From: Ilyonectria destructans
Lineage: Eukaryota; Ascomycota; Sordariomycetes; Hypocreales; Nectriaceae
Direction: 5' to 3'
Assembly (NCBI GenBank): GCA_020740775.1
Contig: JAHEWK010000002.1
Span: forward strand, 992,001-1,056,000
DNA length: 64,000 bases
The stretch's first letter is position 1, and each line of letters begins with the position of its first letter. The notes below the pieces were generated by a model. It was not told the DNA's origin, searched no databases, and saw only the letters and a program-made list of their open reading frames with translations. Below, piece by piece: positions 34,746 through 45,789 of this stretch. A program made the translations under genes and the position numbers.

Positions 34746-35666
34746 ATGGCCAGCAAAGCAGCAAACAAGCGGGCATGTTTCATTCGGCCACCGAGTGCTG
34801 TGTGCTCTTTGTTAACATCGCTTCCTAGTTGACCCGCGAATACAAGACCATCTCCGAGAACCCGCCGCCTTACATCACCGCTCACCCCTCCGAGTCCAAC
34901 ATCCTAGAGTACGCTCACCCCGTCGCCGGCAGTGCCATGTTGGAGCTAACATTGATATCACAGATGGCACTACATCATTACTGGTCCTGAGGACACTCCC
35001 TATCACGGGGGTCAGTATTGGGGTACGCTGATATTCCCTCCGAACTATCCGTTTGCGCCGCCCGCCATTCGAATGCATACCCCGTCCGGCCGATTCCAGC
35101 CATCAACCCGACTCTGCCTTTCGATTTCCGACTTCCACCCCAAATCCTTCAACCCTGCGTGGGAAGTCTCCACCATCCTTATCGGACTTCTTTCCTTCAT
35201 GACGAGCGAAGAGATGACGACTGGCTCCGTCTCTAGCACCGCGGCTGAGCGACGATACCTTGCCTCACGATCTCGGTGGTGGAACTCGACCGGAAACGGC
35301 TCCAACTCTAAAGCCAACCCCGCCATGAAGGGCAACGTTAAGGCCGGCGATGGCGGCGCCAAGTTCCGAGCGGAGTGGTCAGATGTCGATGTTGAGAACT
35401 GGGAGTGGATCAAGAAGAACAAGGTCGACCCTGTGACGGGCACCCGATTAGACGTCGACAATGCCGCCTCTTGTCGCCCCCAGTTGGGAATTGCTGCATC
35501 AGGCAGCGGTCATCAGGCACAGGCTGTTGTGGATGCCGTAGTCCAGCAACGGGAAGCCGGAACCAGTTGGATCTACCGTAACAAGCTCCTTGTTGCAGGA
35601 GCTGCCATCTTCATCTACGTTCTCATCGCACGCCTCGTCAGCGGCGATGGGAGCAGCTCGTCATAG
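34746..35666 (+). CDS. ubc6: Ubc6-like tail-anchored E2 ubiquitin-conjugating enzyme, 269 aa
   Basis: Exons 34746-34772, 34829-34908 and 34964-35666 join in frame. The first intron starts with GC rather than GT (GCATGT...CCTAG) and is needed to join MASKAANKR to LTREYKTISENPP, the conserved Ubc6 N-terminus. The UBC fold covers residues 10-160, with HYIITGPEDTPYHGGQY, the YPFAPP turn and catalytic Cys near 87 in TRLCLSISDFHP. After a Gly/Ser-rich and charged linker, one hydrophobic helix (LLVAGAAIFIYVLIARLV) near the C-terminus anchors it in the ER membrane. Ubc6 works with Doa10 in ER-associated degradation. Confidence 0.95.
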
Positions 35667-37686
35667 TAATTGGGCTGCATAATACTGTGTTTTTGCCAGC
35701 ACTCTTTGATTTTACTTTGTAATGTTTCTTGAACGGGCGCCGGGATGGTTTTTAATGCCAGATATCAGAAGACTCACGTCTTTAGTATGGCGTTCTAGGG
35801 CACACAATACAGTCTTCACTTGGTCTTTCGTAAATGGAGTTGAATGTGGTGGCAAAGCTAGGGGATCGTTGGGCTTGGGTTGGGCATTGGGTGCGGTTAG
35901 GCTACTCATGCGGGCAGTTCGGGATATCGCAGGTAGTAATGAAATCGGCTGTGAATGCAACTCGTTTCTCAAAATTCAATTGGGTGATGAGACGGTGCGT
36001 ATGCTCAGTGGTGGATGCCGTGTAGTTTGAGATATGTTCATCAGTGTCGGATCTACCCTGGAGTGAACGTTTGTTGAGTCGGCGTTGATAGACTCACGCA
36101 TGGCTGCGATGTTGATCAAACAATCACTGCGCTTGAGCAATATTTTAGTTGCCTGAGTATCCTTGTATGAGCCTGCAGGATTTCAAAAGAAGTTTGCACG
36201 AAACGGATGGGGGCTGCATGCGTTCACTCTGGCGATTTGCGCCGTTATTTGGTTTCTTATCTACACCGCGAAGAGATCTTGGTCTCCGAGATTAGTGGTT
36301 AATCAAGTGATAAATTTACTTGGCAGACGAGCTTACTTTTCGGAACCCGACAACTTGCGTGTTGCGAATGACGTAGATAAGAACCGATTACAAAGGATCT
36401 GTCTCCTACGCCGTAGAGAGAGTCTTGGTTCTAGTGCGCAGGTGTCAAATTCCTTACTAAGAAAGTACTCACAGGTGTAGGTTAAATCGGGCAGTGCGTT
36501 GGTGTTCACAATCACGGGTGTTAGATGAAGCTAGTTTCGACCATGTTGTGATGGGTTGATTTAACTGATATTCATGTGGGGTGGGTGACGAACGTTCTAG
36601 ACATGGTGATGCTAGGATTTTTTGAACGAGCCATCTGATGGCGGGAGAACAGAGGCAATCCATGCACACCGGCACTTCCGGGAAATCACTAGCGATTGAA
36701 GTTTGACTGCGGATTGGAAATCAATCGTTCCCTTTGATACCTGGCAAATATTTGTCTGCCTGATTTGGTGCTACGTAGATCTGCTTACTTGAGTCGCGAT
36801 AAGATAGGAAGTGAGGTCATATTTCTACTGTACCTGACGTAGTTGTGTGTGATTGAGTGAGATGCTGATGACCGTTTTAGGATTGGAACTTGTGAAGTTA
36901 AAAAAAAATGCGTGGATTATGTGAACAACTTAAGATTCCAGGAATAAGTGTTTATTAAGCATGGGTTGGATAAGTAAAAGTGAAATGAGGAATCTCTTGG
37001 GAGACACATGACACTCAATCATTGATGTCGAAGCTATCGCAGCGTTTACCCCACCATGTTATGAGCCATCCGGCGTAATATAGGTACGTATTGAAAGCCG
37101 AATTTCAGCCGGCACAGGGCTCGTCGCCCGCAGGAGGTACTTGGGGCTCTAGGAGCTTCTACGGGAGTTGGTGCTAGCCTCTCCACAGTTGGTTGGGTAC
37201 CTTATTTAGGGCGGCGTGTCCAGTGAAAGTCCGCTAGCCACTTTACGCGCGGGGGGTTTCGCACTGGAAAAAAAATTGTGACGAAAGCCGGGGAGCCGTT
37301 GGACGAGGAGAGGGCCAAACAAGGGCCTAGAGGCACCAACTCCGACATCATCGCCGCCGCCGCCGCTCTTGCATCGACCTCCAACTTCGACCTCCAACCT
37401 CCAACCCTCTTCACCTTGGTCCTCCCCCCGCATCGACACTTCGGGGAGGCTTGTTCATCACCTGCCGCGCCGATTCTCCATTTTTTTCAGCTCCCCGGCC
37501 CTGGCCTAGTCCAGCTGCAGCCAACGAGGCCCGACCACCCGCTGGCCCCATGCCTCCTCCTGCTCCGGATAGCTAGAGCCCTCCCCTCTCCCCCTCCGCA
37601 AGCCCACCTCGAGGTCTGGCGCGGGCTTTGATTCTGGACGACAACGAATCCGAACCCGACCCGACGAACTGCTGAGATATCCCATC
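35667..37686. other. 2-kb A/T-rich intergenic region
   Basis: Between about 36050 and 37050 the base composition is visibly A/T-richer than the neighbouring genes, and only short frames occur. The last 400 bp become C/G-rich and probably carry promoter and leader of the BTB gene. No transposase-like sequence was recognised. Confidence 0.5.
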
Positions 37687-40290
37687 ATGGCGCCAGTCAA
37701 CGGCTCTGCGAAGCCGCGCAGGCACGGAGGCAGCAAGCTGGCCCAGCCAGCCAAGCCTGTTGTGCCTGCTATCCCCTTGCCCCATGTGAAGCGTCAGGCT
37801 GCTGCCGCTGCCGCCGCCTCTGCTTCCGCCAACCCATCGCCGCCAGCTACTTTGCGATCTGACACGAAGCTCACCAACGGCTCTGCGACTGCTAAGACCA
37901 AGAAGGAGGCTAAGAAGGATGCTAAGGCTGCTGTTGTGGCGGCCGCTGCCGCCGCTGTGAGACCAGCCGTGAAGCTTGCGAATGACTCCCAGCCGGCAAA
38001 CGGACCTGAGACAAACGATGGCGCAGTGGATGCAAACCACCGCGATTCTCCCGGTACGTACCATGTGTATGACGGATGTTTGCTCCCATCTCAAACAAGC
38101 AAACCTATGCTTGCTTTTTTGACTGACTCTTCTCCTGCCCTTATAGTCGCATCCGTCCCCGAACAAGCATCTCCTCTCAGCAAGCAAGACGATACTCCTA
38201 AAGCTACCGCGACTCCGGACCGTCTTGATCAGCCCACCACCGCCCCCAACGTCACTGTTCGCGCCCAAGCTCTCACCGATACATCAGACAAGCTCAACGG
38301 CGTTGCTAGCAAGAACGAAATGAAGCCCCATCCAGGTGAGGCGACTCGGTCAGGAGAGAGACGGTCAAGTATGCGCGTCTCCACTCTGCCCGATCACCCT
38401 ATTGCGAAACACCCCACCAAGGCTCGACCTCCTCCTGCTGTGTCCCCTTCTCGATACCAGATGCCTCCTTCCTTCCAGCCTGCCAACCGTCCCTTGGCCA
38501 TGGCTGCGAATGGCGATATGCCCCGAGCTCACCGTCCCCATGTGCCCAACGGCCCGCTCATGCACCAGCCGCACCCGAGCAATGGCAGCATTCACTTTGG
38601 CACCTTCCACGGATCCACGAGGGACTCTTCGCCCGCTCCTCCTCACTCTGGTGGTATCGCCCCTCCTCCTGGGATGCCGGGTCCCGACGGTCGACCTCCT
38701 TACATGGGACACGGTGCGAACGGCTTCCCTCCGATGATGCCCTATGGCGCCGACATGGGTCCCGTCACCACGTTCGACAACTACGGCCGACCGTCGATGG
38801 CATACCCGCCAATGGATTCATACCCTGGCTATGGCAACAACTTTGGACCGTCCACCCCCCACAGTTTCCACGACTCGCAGACATCTGGGCATCCGGAGGA
38901 CGGGATGTATGGCCAGTACCAACCAGGACCTGGTCGAAACGGTGCTGCAGGGCATGGTGAGGACTCCCCAAACCACCCCGGTAGAATGTTTGGTGGCCCT
39001 GAGTACCCCCGGATGATGCCGAACCATGGCCCCCCGCCGCACATGATGCCCCCGACCGACGAGGCTGATGGTCTGGTTGGCCATCTGCAGCAGCAGTTTG
39101 GTGCGCCAGAGTTCGCTGACTGCATCTTGGAGCTTCGATACATGGATGACCGAGCACCCCCTGTTCGCATTCCAGGCCATCGTATTTTGCTTTCTCGGAG
39201 CATTGAACTCGCTAGCCTCCTGGCCAAACAGCCTCAGCCAAGTCCCGGGTTCCCTTCCCTGCCAACTGTTCACCTCGAAACCAAGAGCAAGTGGATTCGA
39301 TCCGACACGTTCTACCTCGCAGCGCAGCGCCTCTATGGGCTCCCCCTGTTCTCAGTCCCTCCGCCTCCCGCTGGCGTTAAGCAGGGCGATGTTGCCGACG
39401 CTGGTTCGGCAATTGAGCGGTTGGACTTTTCTCTGTCCTATGCCGCTGCAGGCCATCTCCTCAACTGGGAGCCCGTTATGCGCCGAGGTTGTGAGATTGC
39501 CATCCAGCTCATCAACTGGCAAACCATGGAGCGAGCGCTTGAATTTGCCCTCGAAGATCACATCGACATGGGCTCTCATGACACTTACAAGTATGGGGAT
39601 GGATCTAGAGCAATCCTAAATGAAATCGTTAACTTCATCATCAACAACCTCCCTCCGAACTTCATCCTCGATACCTCCATTGCGGAGCCGGAGTACCTGC
39701 GCCGCTTGCCGTCCTACCCTACTCCTCCCGCTACTCCCATGGCCCAGAAGCATTCTCCTCCTGCGATCGCCCGTGGAACCTCGTTGCACCTGGGCAGAAA
39801 CCGCCGGTCCCAGCAGGTTACTGGCATTCAGTTTGGCGATCTCTCCATGTCCGATGGTAAGAACTCGGCCACAGGTAACCACGAGGCTTCCCAGCTGCCC
39901 CCGCCGCCATCTCACGCCATCATCTCTCGGGTTTTGCTCAACCTCCCCTTCACCCATCTCAAGATGGCGCTCGAATCTTCGGGGTCGAACAATGTCAACG
40001 GATGGACCAACCCAGAACACCGACACCGGATCCTGAAAGATGTGGTGACCGAGCGTGAGCGACGCAGGCTGCAGGCTGTGGACGCGATCCGTGACGGGCG
40101 GGTTGCTGGCGGGGAGTCGATCTGGAAGCAGCTTTCTACTCCGGAGCCACGATACTTTGACCAACGGATTGCCCCTCTGGGCTGGCTCGAGGAGATCTTG
40201 CCGTACGGAAACCCTGAGGGACCTACTCTGGCCCGTATGTGGATTCCCCTCAAGGAGCCCCAGAACGGCACAAGGGCCGAGTACCCCTGA
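37687..40290 (+). CDS. BTB/POZ-like domain protein, 836 aa if spliced (867 aa unspliced)
   Basis: The frame is open from the ATG at 37687 to the TGA at 40288-40290. A GT-AG intron is likely at 38054-38146: donor GTACGT, branch-like TGACTGAC, pyrimidine tract and TTATAG acceptor. It is 93 bp, a multiple of three, so the frame stays open either way. The first 400 residues are Ala/Pro/Lys-, then Pro/Gly/Met/His-rich and probably disordered. From about residue 430 a BTB-like fold begins (FADCILELRY, then RIPGHRILLSRSIELASLL), followed by a helical region (GHLLNWEPVMRRGCEIAIQLI). The C-terminal third is conserved-looking but unassigned. BTB domains mediate dimerisation or cullin-3 binding; the role here is not known. 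Confidence 0.8.
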   Translation: MAPVNGSAKPRRHGGSKLAQPAKPVVPAIPLPHVKRQAAAAAAASASANPSPPATLRSDTKLTNGSATAKTKKEAKKDAKAAVVAAAAAAVRPAVKLANDSQPANGPETNDGAVDANHRDSPGTYHVYDGCLLPSQTSKPMLAFLTDSSPALIVASVPEQASPLSKQDDTPKATATPDRLDQPTTAPNVTVRAQALTDTSDKLNGVASKNEMKPHPGEATRSGERRSSMRVSTLPDHPIAKHPTKARPPPAVSPSRYQMPPSFQPANRPLAMAANGDMPRAHRPHVPNGPLMHQPHPSNGSIHFGTFHGSTRDSSPAPPHSGGIAPPPGMPGPDGRPPYMGHGANGFPPMMPYGADMGPVTTFDNYGRPSMAYPPMDSYPGYGNNFGPSTPHSFHDSQTSGHPEDGMYGQYQPGPGRNGAAGHGEDSPNHPGRMFGGPEYPRMMPNHGPPPHMMPPTDEADGLVGHLQQQFGAPEFADCILELRYMDDRAPPVRIPGHRILLSRSIELASLLAKQPQPSPGFPSLPTVHLETKSKWIRSDTFYLAAQRLYGLPLFSVPPPPAGVKQGDVADAGSAIERLDFSLSYAAAGHLLNWEPVMRRGCEIAIQLINWQTMERALEFALEDHIDMGSHDTYKYGDGSRAILNEIVNFIINNLPPNFILDTSIAEPEYLRRLPSYPTPPATPMAQKHSPPAIARGTSLHLGRNRRSQQVTGIQFGDLSMSDGKNSATGNHEASQLPPPPSHAIISRVLLNLPFTHLKMALESSGSNNVNGWTNPEHRHRILKDVVTERERRRLQAVDAIRDGRVAGGESIWKQLSTPEPRYFDQRIAPLGWLEEILPYGNPEGPTLARMWIPLKEPQNGTRAEYP

Positions 40291-41173
40291 ATGAGCAAGG
40301 GATCGCCACCTTGACGAGTTACGATTTTTGCAGCGATATGGCGAGTTGGCATATGCGTTTTGCATCACGATCAAAAGTACTAATTCCACTTGTTGTCATT
40401 TTTTGTTTTTGCTTAGCTTAATTCTCTGGGAAGTGCACCGACTTGCTACTCTCATTTGGAAGGAAGGTTCGCTTGCTGTGGGTGGGATTTTGACCGAGGT
40501 TCCGTCGAATACTCATGAGAATGAGGATGGTCCCGGCCTGTCCCATGAGAGAAGTCTACTATGACCTTCTTATCGGAAGCATTTGTGCTTGGGTGGACCT
40601 GCTGTTGCAACCACGGTCGAGTTTCTTCTGGCTCTTGGAGAGCCAGGTTATGAAACAAAAGTCTGGATTGCACTTAGAATGGGAGACATTGTATGAGAGA
40701 CGAAAGCCGGGAGTTGGAAACGGAAAAGGCAAAGGAAAAGGGAAAATGGAGGCCGGATAGGAGAATGCGGGTGACCCAAGCAGGGGCTTGGAAGACGTTT
40801 GGTTAAGGATGTCCACCAATCTTTGGTAACCAAAACGAGGGTAGTAGAGAGGATTGATCCTGGGTCAATTCTCGATAGCGCCCGTGGGGAGGATAATGGC
40901 ATTCCGGGGGACTGGGATGGAGTTGGTCAATGGTCGCAAGGAAGAAGTCTGACCTGGAAGGGATTTTCTTGGGACAAAGGACAGAGACAGAGAGAACGGA
41001 GGTGGTTGAAAAGCATCGGATTGTCAACCTGCCTACCTCTATTTGGAGGAGGCGAGGATGACAGAACTAGGAACAAAGGGAGGGACGACGCTATCCAGGC
41101 TTAGCAGACCTAGGTTCCGTCAGGTGGCAGGGTAGGAAATGATGGTCAAGACTGATTTGATACCCCATTGATG
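40291..41173. other. Intergenic, 3' side of the BTB gene
   Basis: Purine-rich on the plus strand around 40700-41050. No gene with support was found. Confidence 0.45.
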
Positions 41174-41243
41174 GTGTGCTGCCCGTGACTTGCCGTGAGG
41201 TGTGCTTCCTGTGACTTGCCGTGAGGTGTGCTACCTGTGCTTG
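41174..41243. repeat. 26-bp direct repeat, about 2.7 copies
   Basis: Units beginning GTGTGCTGCCCGTGACTTGC at 41174 and a near copy at 41200 differ at only two positions. A partial third unit begins at 41226. Confidence 0.75.
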
Positions 41244-42439
41244 GTTTTGCATGAATCAATCAAGATATCGGCCAAATCGGGATGGGCTGAGATGAGATGA
41301 GGCCATGCCACGCCATGCCAGGTATTTCATGCGAGCCGTGGTTGGCCAAAGGCATGTGTTTAGTAGGCCCGTATGCGACCAGTTGGCCGGGCTTGTCACC
41401 AAGTGCGTGTCTGGAGGGGAAGGGAGAGAACCAGGGGGAGGTCGGTCCATAGCTTAGAGGGGTTAGTTGATTTGAGCACTATGTAAGTTAGGCAGGCCGA
41501 CAGTCTGGATTCGGGAGAGAGTTCTCCTTTAAGAAGGACAAGGCATTAACTACGTAGGCGTGTTCGTGTGTTGGGCTAATTGTCCGTCCATGGCAGACTC
41601 GATTAATTACCCTGGGCCGGACAAAGTGGGGAATCCTTGCAGGACTGGGCATGCTCCCGTCGCATCTCATCTCGCCCTCACCACTGACGCGATGATCGTT
41701 GGCCTGAGACCCAGGATTGCATTTCATGGACAGCAATCCCAGGCATGTGTCCAGCGGGGGCCAGGCCGCCTATCGCCCAATCACTGCCCTAAAGCACATG
41801 TGCCCAACCCGCTAATCATGCACTATGCCGCTAAGACTCCGCTAACACATGCGCTGAAAGTGCGTCCCTCCCCCTGGGCACACGGGCCCCGCCCCCCATA
41901 CTCTGCTGGAGCCCATTAAACAGACAGCCGAGCCGAGGCTTGATTAGCTGGTTTCTGGGTTAGGGCGGGTTTATCTCCTCTCTCTCCACCCGCTCTCCAC
42001 CTCCAGCTCTGTCTCGCCTCGCTCTCCACTGCGTCCACTGCTCGTTCAATTTCTCGACATTTCAATTCCTGGACGCGATACACAACCCGCACAACCACGA
42101 CCCGACGTCGCCCAGTCACTCCTTTTCCTCGCATAACGACGCCCTTGGATCGCCGTCTCTTCGACCCGAAACCAACCCGCATCGATCCGCCTCCAGCGCG
42201 CTCGTAGTGTCGCTTGCTTGGATGCCGTCCGCAGCTCCCCCGATGCGCCGCGCCATTGGAGCTCGTGCACCTGCGACATCGACGTCGTGAGCTCCCGATA
42301 ACGACCTTTCCGCCTGGACGTCGATCCTGAGCGACCCAGCAAACGAGCACGCGATCGAGTGTCTCTATCGTCATAATAATCCACCGTAATATTCGTTCCT
42401 CTTCTCCCGACAGCTGTCTCTTCGACCCTCGGCCCAACA
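41244..42439. other. Intergenic and probable leader of the TMEM135-like gene
   Basis: Nothing coding is supported. From about 41960 the sequence is C/T-rich with few G runs on the plus strand, consistent with a long 5' untranslated region leading to the ATG at 42440. Confidence 0.45.
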
Positions 42440-44284
42440 ATGGCCACAGCCACGCCCTCCAGCGATCCCCCGCGGGCGCGCTCAGCACCCGCGCCAGCTT
42501 CATCTTCATCGAGGGCCGCTTCCGATCCCGTCCTGCGTAATGCCCTGCGATACACCATCTCGGCGCGCGAGTATGCCTCGCTGCACAAGTACATCATCTC
42601 GCGATCCCGCGTCCTCCGCCGTACAACCCCGACCCCGGCCCGTGTCGAAAAGGCCCTTCAGCCCCCCAAGGGAGGTGACGACTACAATGCGAGGACTATC
42701 CGCCATGCGCTCAGGGTCTTTGTCAGCACTTGGCTTGGTATGAAGGGGTTGGATGCCATCAAGAAGCGCATGGGCGATAAGGAGTAAGTTGATCTCTTGC
42801 TGCAGATCGAAAGGGCGTCGTGACTAACCTCGACATCAACAGTGCGAATGCGAATGCCAAGAAGAAGCCCTTCTACAAGTCTGCCGCTCTGAGGCTATCA
42901 TTGTCCCTCTCGAGCATTCTATTCCTCTACAGACTTCTCTTCCGCTTCCTCACCCGGTTGCGCGTGCACCTGCTGGATCCCACGGTTGAGCCATTCCGAT
43001 TGCGCAACCCGCGGACCGCCGCCACGCTCACCTCGCCCTATGCCCCGGCCGTTGGTGCATCGTTCGCGGGTCTGGCCCTGGGCATTTTCCCGCCCGAGAA
43101 GATGCGCGTCACAATTGCCATCTACGCCGCCTTCCGAGCGCTCGAGTTTGGCTGGAACCTCTTCGAAGGCGAGGGCCTTATCTGGGGCCGCAAGGGTGGC
43201 GTCGCCATGGAGCGCCCTTGGTGGTTTGGAAGCTGGATGCTGCAGCCTCTGGCATATGGCCAGTTGCTCCATGCTGCTGTCTTTGATCGTGACTGTTTCC
43301 CTAAGGTTAGTAGTCCTGGAGTGGATATCTGGAGAGTCATGATAAGCAAGAGACTAATGTAATAACAGCCTCTCGGAGACTTCATCTTTAAGAGCTCCTC
43401 CGCTTACCTGCACGCGCGCCCGCAGGACTGGCCGGCCACCCTCAAGTGGCCACAGACGTCCCAGATTGTGGATAGTTTGGCCCAGATGGCGCGCCTCAAC
43501 TGGCCGTATGTCGACCTCCCTTGGACCTCTTAGGACGCTCAACTGACATCGTTATAGTGCCTACATCTCGCCGACTCTGTTCCCCAATAAGGAGGACGTT
43601 CTCCCTGCCACTCTAAGTGCAATTGCACCGTTGACCTCCCGAGCCCACCCACTTATCACCTCCCTCTCGTGTGCGGCCCTTCATCCTGCTGATCCGTCCT
43701 GCGCCCGGAACTACCTCACCTTCTGGCTCAACACATTCCCGCCGCTGGCTCGCTTCTTCGTCGTCCTCTATTCCGCCCTTACCGTTGTCCCACGTCTCTC
43801 AACGCTGTACCACAGCCCCCTGGCCACCCTCCAGCGGATCATCTCCTCGGCCCTCCGCTCGTCCACCTACGCGACTGGTGCCATTTCTACTGCCTGGGCT
43901 TCTATCTGCTTCTTCCAGACCTGGCTCCCACGCCATGTCCTCGCCACCCAGCGCTTCTTCCTGGGCGGTTTCTTCGCGGGTCTCTGGGCCTGGGTCGAGC
44001 GCCGACACGGTCGCGGTATCTTCCTGTACACGGCGCGTGCGAGTGTCGACAGCCTCTGGAAGGTGGGCGTCAAGCGACGCTGGTGGAAGAGCATGAAGGG
44101 CGGCGACGTCTGGGTCTTTATGCTGGCCCTCATGGTGACGGGTGTTGTCTACGAGCGTGATGCTCAGGCCATTCGCGAGGGCAACTGGCGCAAGGGCATG
44201 AGCTGGGTGAGAGGTGAGGGATGGAGAGATTGGAGCATTGAGGATGATGAGGATGAGGATGAGAATCGAGAGAAGGAGGACTGA
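42440..44284 (+). CDS. TMEM135-like integral membrane protein, 556 aa
   Basis: Exons 42440-42783, 42843-43305, 43369-43505 and 43558-44284 join in frame over introns of 52-63 bp. The first 50 residues are Ser/Ala/Pro-rich. Several hydrophobic segments follow (ALRLSLSLSSILFLYRLLFR; VGASFAGLALGIF; YLTFWLNTFPPLARFFVVLYSAL; FFLGGFFAGLWAWVERR; DVWVFMLALMVTGVVYE). The acidic C-terminus is rich in Asp and Glu. The conserved CARNYLTFW and ERxxRxxxL-type patches fit the TMEM135 / Neurospora 25D9-6 membrane family, which is distantly related to Tim17-type proteins and linked to mitochondria and peroxisomes. The family call rests on remembered resemblance. Confidence 0.8.
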
Positions 44285-44621
44285 GGTCACACTTTTAATG
44301 TATTATGAATCGTTTTGGAGTTGGGCGAACTTGTGGGCGGACTCTTGTATGAGTGCATGGGATAACAAGGGCTGGTTCTGAGTATTATATATATCCAATT
44401 AATTTATCAATTTGTTTTTTTCTTAATATGTTACTATTTGTGTTCTCCATCTGTATGAGACCGATTGCATCAGCCTCTTTCATCATGGCTGGCCATGATG
44501 ATTTTAGATACAAAGTCAGCTCTGTATATTTGCTATGATATAACTATTCCAAAACCCCCTCAAATCCATAGCAATCTGACGAGAGAACAAAAGAAGAAAT
44601 CTTCTCCTCTTCCCGGTCTTA
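44285..44621. other. Convergent 3' region, A/T-rich
   Basis: Contains TATATATA and T-rich runs between two converging genes. Nothing else seen. Confidence 0.5.
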
Positions 44622-45197
44622 TCAAACAGTGATTCCATATTCTAGGAACGCCTTGAAAGCCTGGAGACCACATATCATTGTCACGAAAAACGTGGCGACA
44701 ATAGCGCCGCCCCGCGCAGCGAAGAACACGTCCTCGCGAAGTTGATCAACCCAGGTCTTCTCTTGGGCCACTGCGATGGGAGTGCGAGGTGTCTCGTATG
44801 GCGGACTCCGCGCGTCGAAGTAGCCGAATTGAGTTGTGTCACGGAGTTGGGCTAGAATGCGGCTTTCGCGCGCCCACGCCATGCGCTCCACCATGCGCCG
44901 ATCGGGCACAGATGGCTTCTTGAAAGAAGTCATGATTCGCGAGGGCACCCCCTTGCGGCGGTTGATGGGTCGTCGGTCGTAGTACCTCGCAAATGATTGC
45001 GGTTCGAAAGGGTCGCTTGTGCGCAAGGGAAGCTCGGGGAGGGTGGGAACGGTAGTTAAGGGCTTGAACTTATGCCCCGAATTCTTGTTGTCCCGGAAGC
45101 TGCGCGTGTGAGCACTCGTCGAGTCCCCAAGGAAGTGCGTGCTGGCAGGAGCCATAACCATCTCTCTCCGGGGCGTGGATGAGGTCGGACCATCCAT
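44622..45197 (-). CDS. Hypothetical protein with C-terminal membrane helix, 191 aa
   Basis: A single exon with an ATG at 45197. Residues 1-140 are hydrophilic and rich in Arg, Pro, Ser and Thr. Near the C-terminus one hydrophobic helix (GAIVATFFVTMICGLQAF) is followed by a short tail ending EYGITV, compatible with a tail-anchored membrane protein. I do not recognise the family. It converges on the TMEM135-like gene. Two nearby ATG codons (45193 and 45197) could both serve as start in different frames; only 45197 gives this frame. Confidence 0.7.
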   Translation of the reverse strand: MDGPTSSTPRREMVMAPASTHFLGDSTSAHTRSFRDNKNSGHKFKPLTTVPTLPELPLRTSDPFEPQSFARYYDRRPINRRKGVPSRIMTSFKKPSVPDRRMVERMAWARESRILAQLRDTTQFGYFDARSPPYETPRTPIAVAQEKTWVDQLREDVFFAARGGAIVATFFVTMICGLQAFKAFLEYGITV

Positions 45198-45789
45198 GAT
45201 GAAAGTTGGTGGTTTGGTTGGAGTTGAGGATTGGGAGCTTTTGGTTGATAAAGTAGGTAAGGAGATGGACGAGCTTAGGTTAGATTAGGGGGAGTGTTTG
45301 CTGGCATTTTAAAGCTGTAGAAACATGTATGTTCTGGAACTGACGCTGGTTGGGATGGTTTGTGTAAACAATAGAATCGCAGACAAAGGGGCGGGCGTTT
45401 CCGTGTTCCACGGGTTGTAAGTAGGTATAGACAAACATTGTTCACGGTGAGTTCTCTATGTTATTGTAAATGTAGAAGCACATTGACATGTCCTAGATTT
45501 TTAGTCTAGAGACAGGTGTACATATGCACGAAATAAGATTGAGGAGTGCGGTTCAAAAGAGTGTTGACCAAACATAGACCTAGGACGACGAGACACCGCT
45601 CCGTGTGTTGTTTAACAGATGCATAGTTCGCTCAAATATATTTTGAACATGAGCAGTACTCGTGTTTAAATTCATGCTTCGAGACCCCTCCGATTCCCCC
45701 TTCCATCCCACAACTTCTTCTATCACTCCTAGATTCACCACTAGGAATCTCAACAATCTGTCTTGGTGGATTTGCGAGCATCTTTCGAC
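45198..45789. promoter_or_regulatory. Divergent intergenic region
   Basis: It separates the 191-aa gene (minus) from the 434-aa gene (plus) and so should hold both promoters. No TATA box stands out. Confidence 0.4.
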
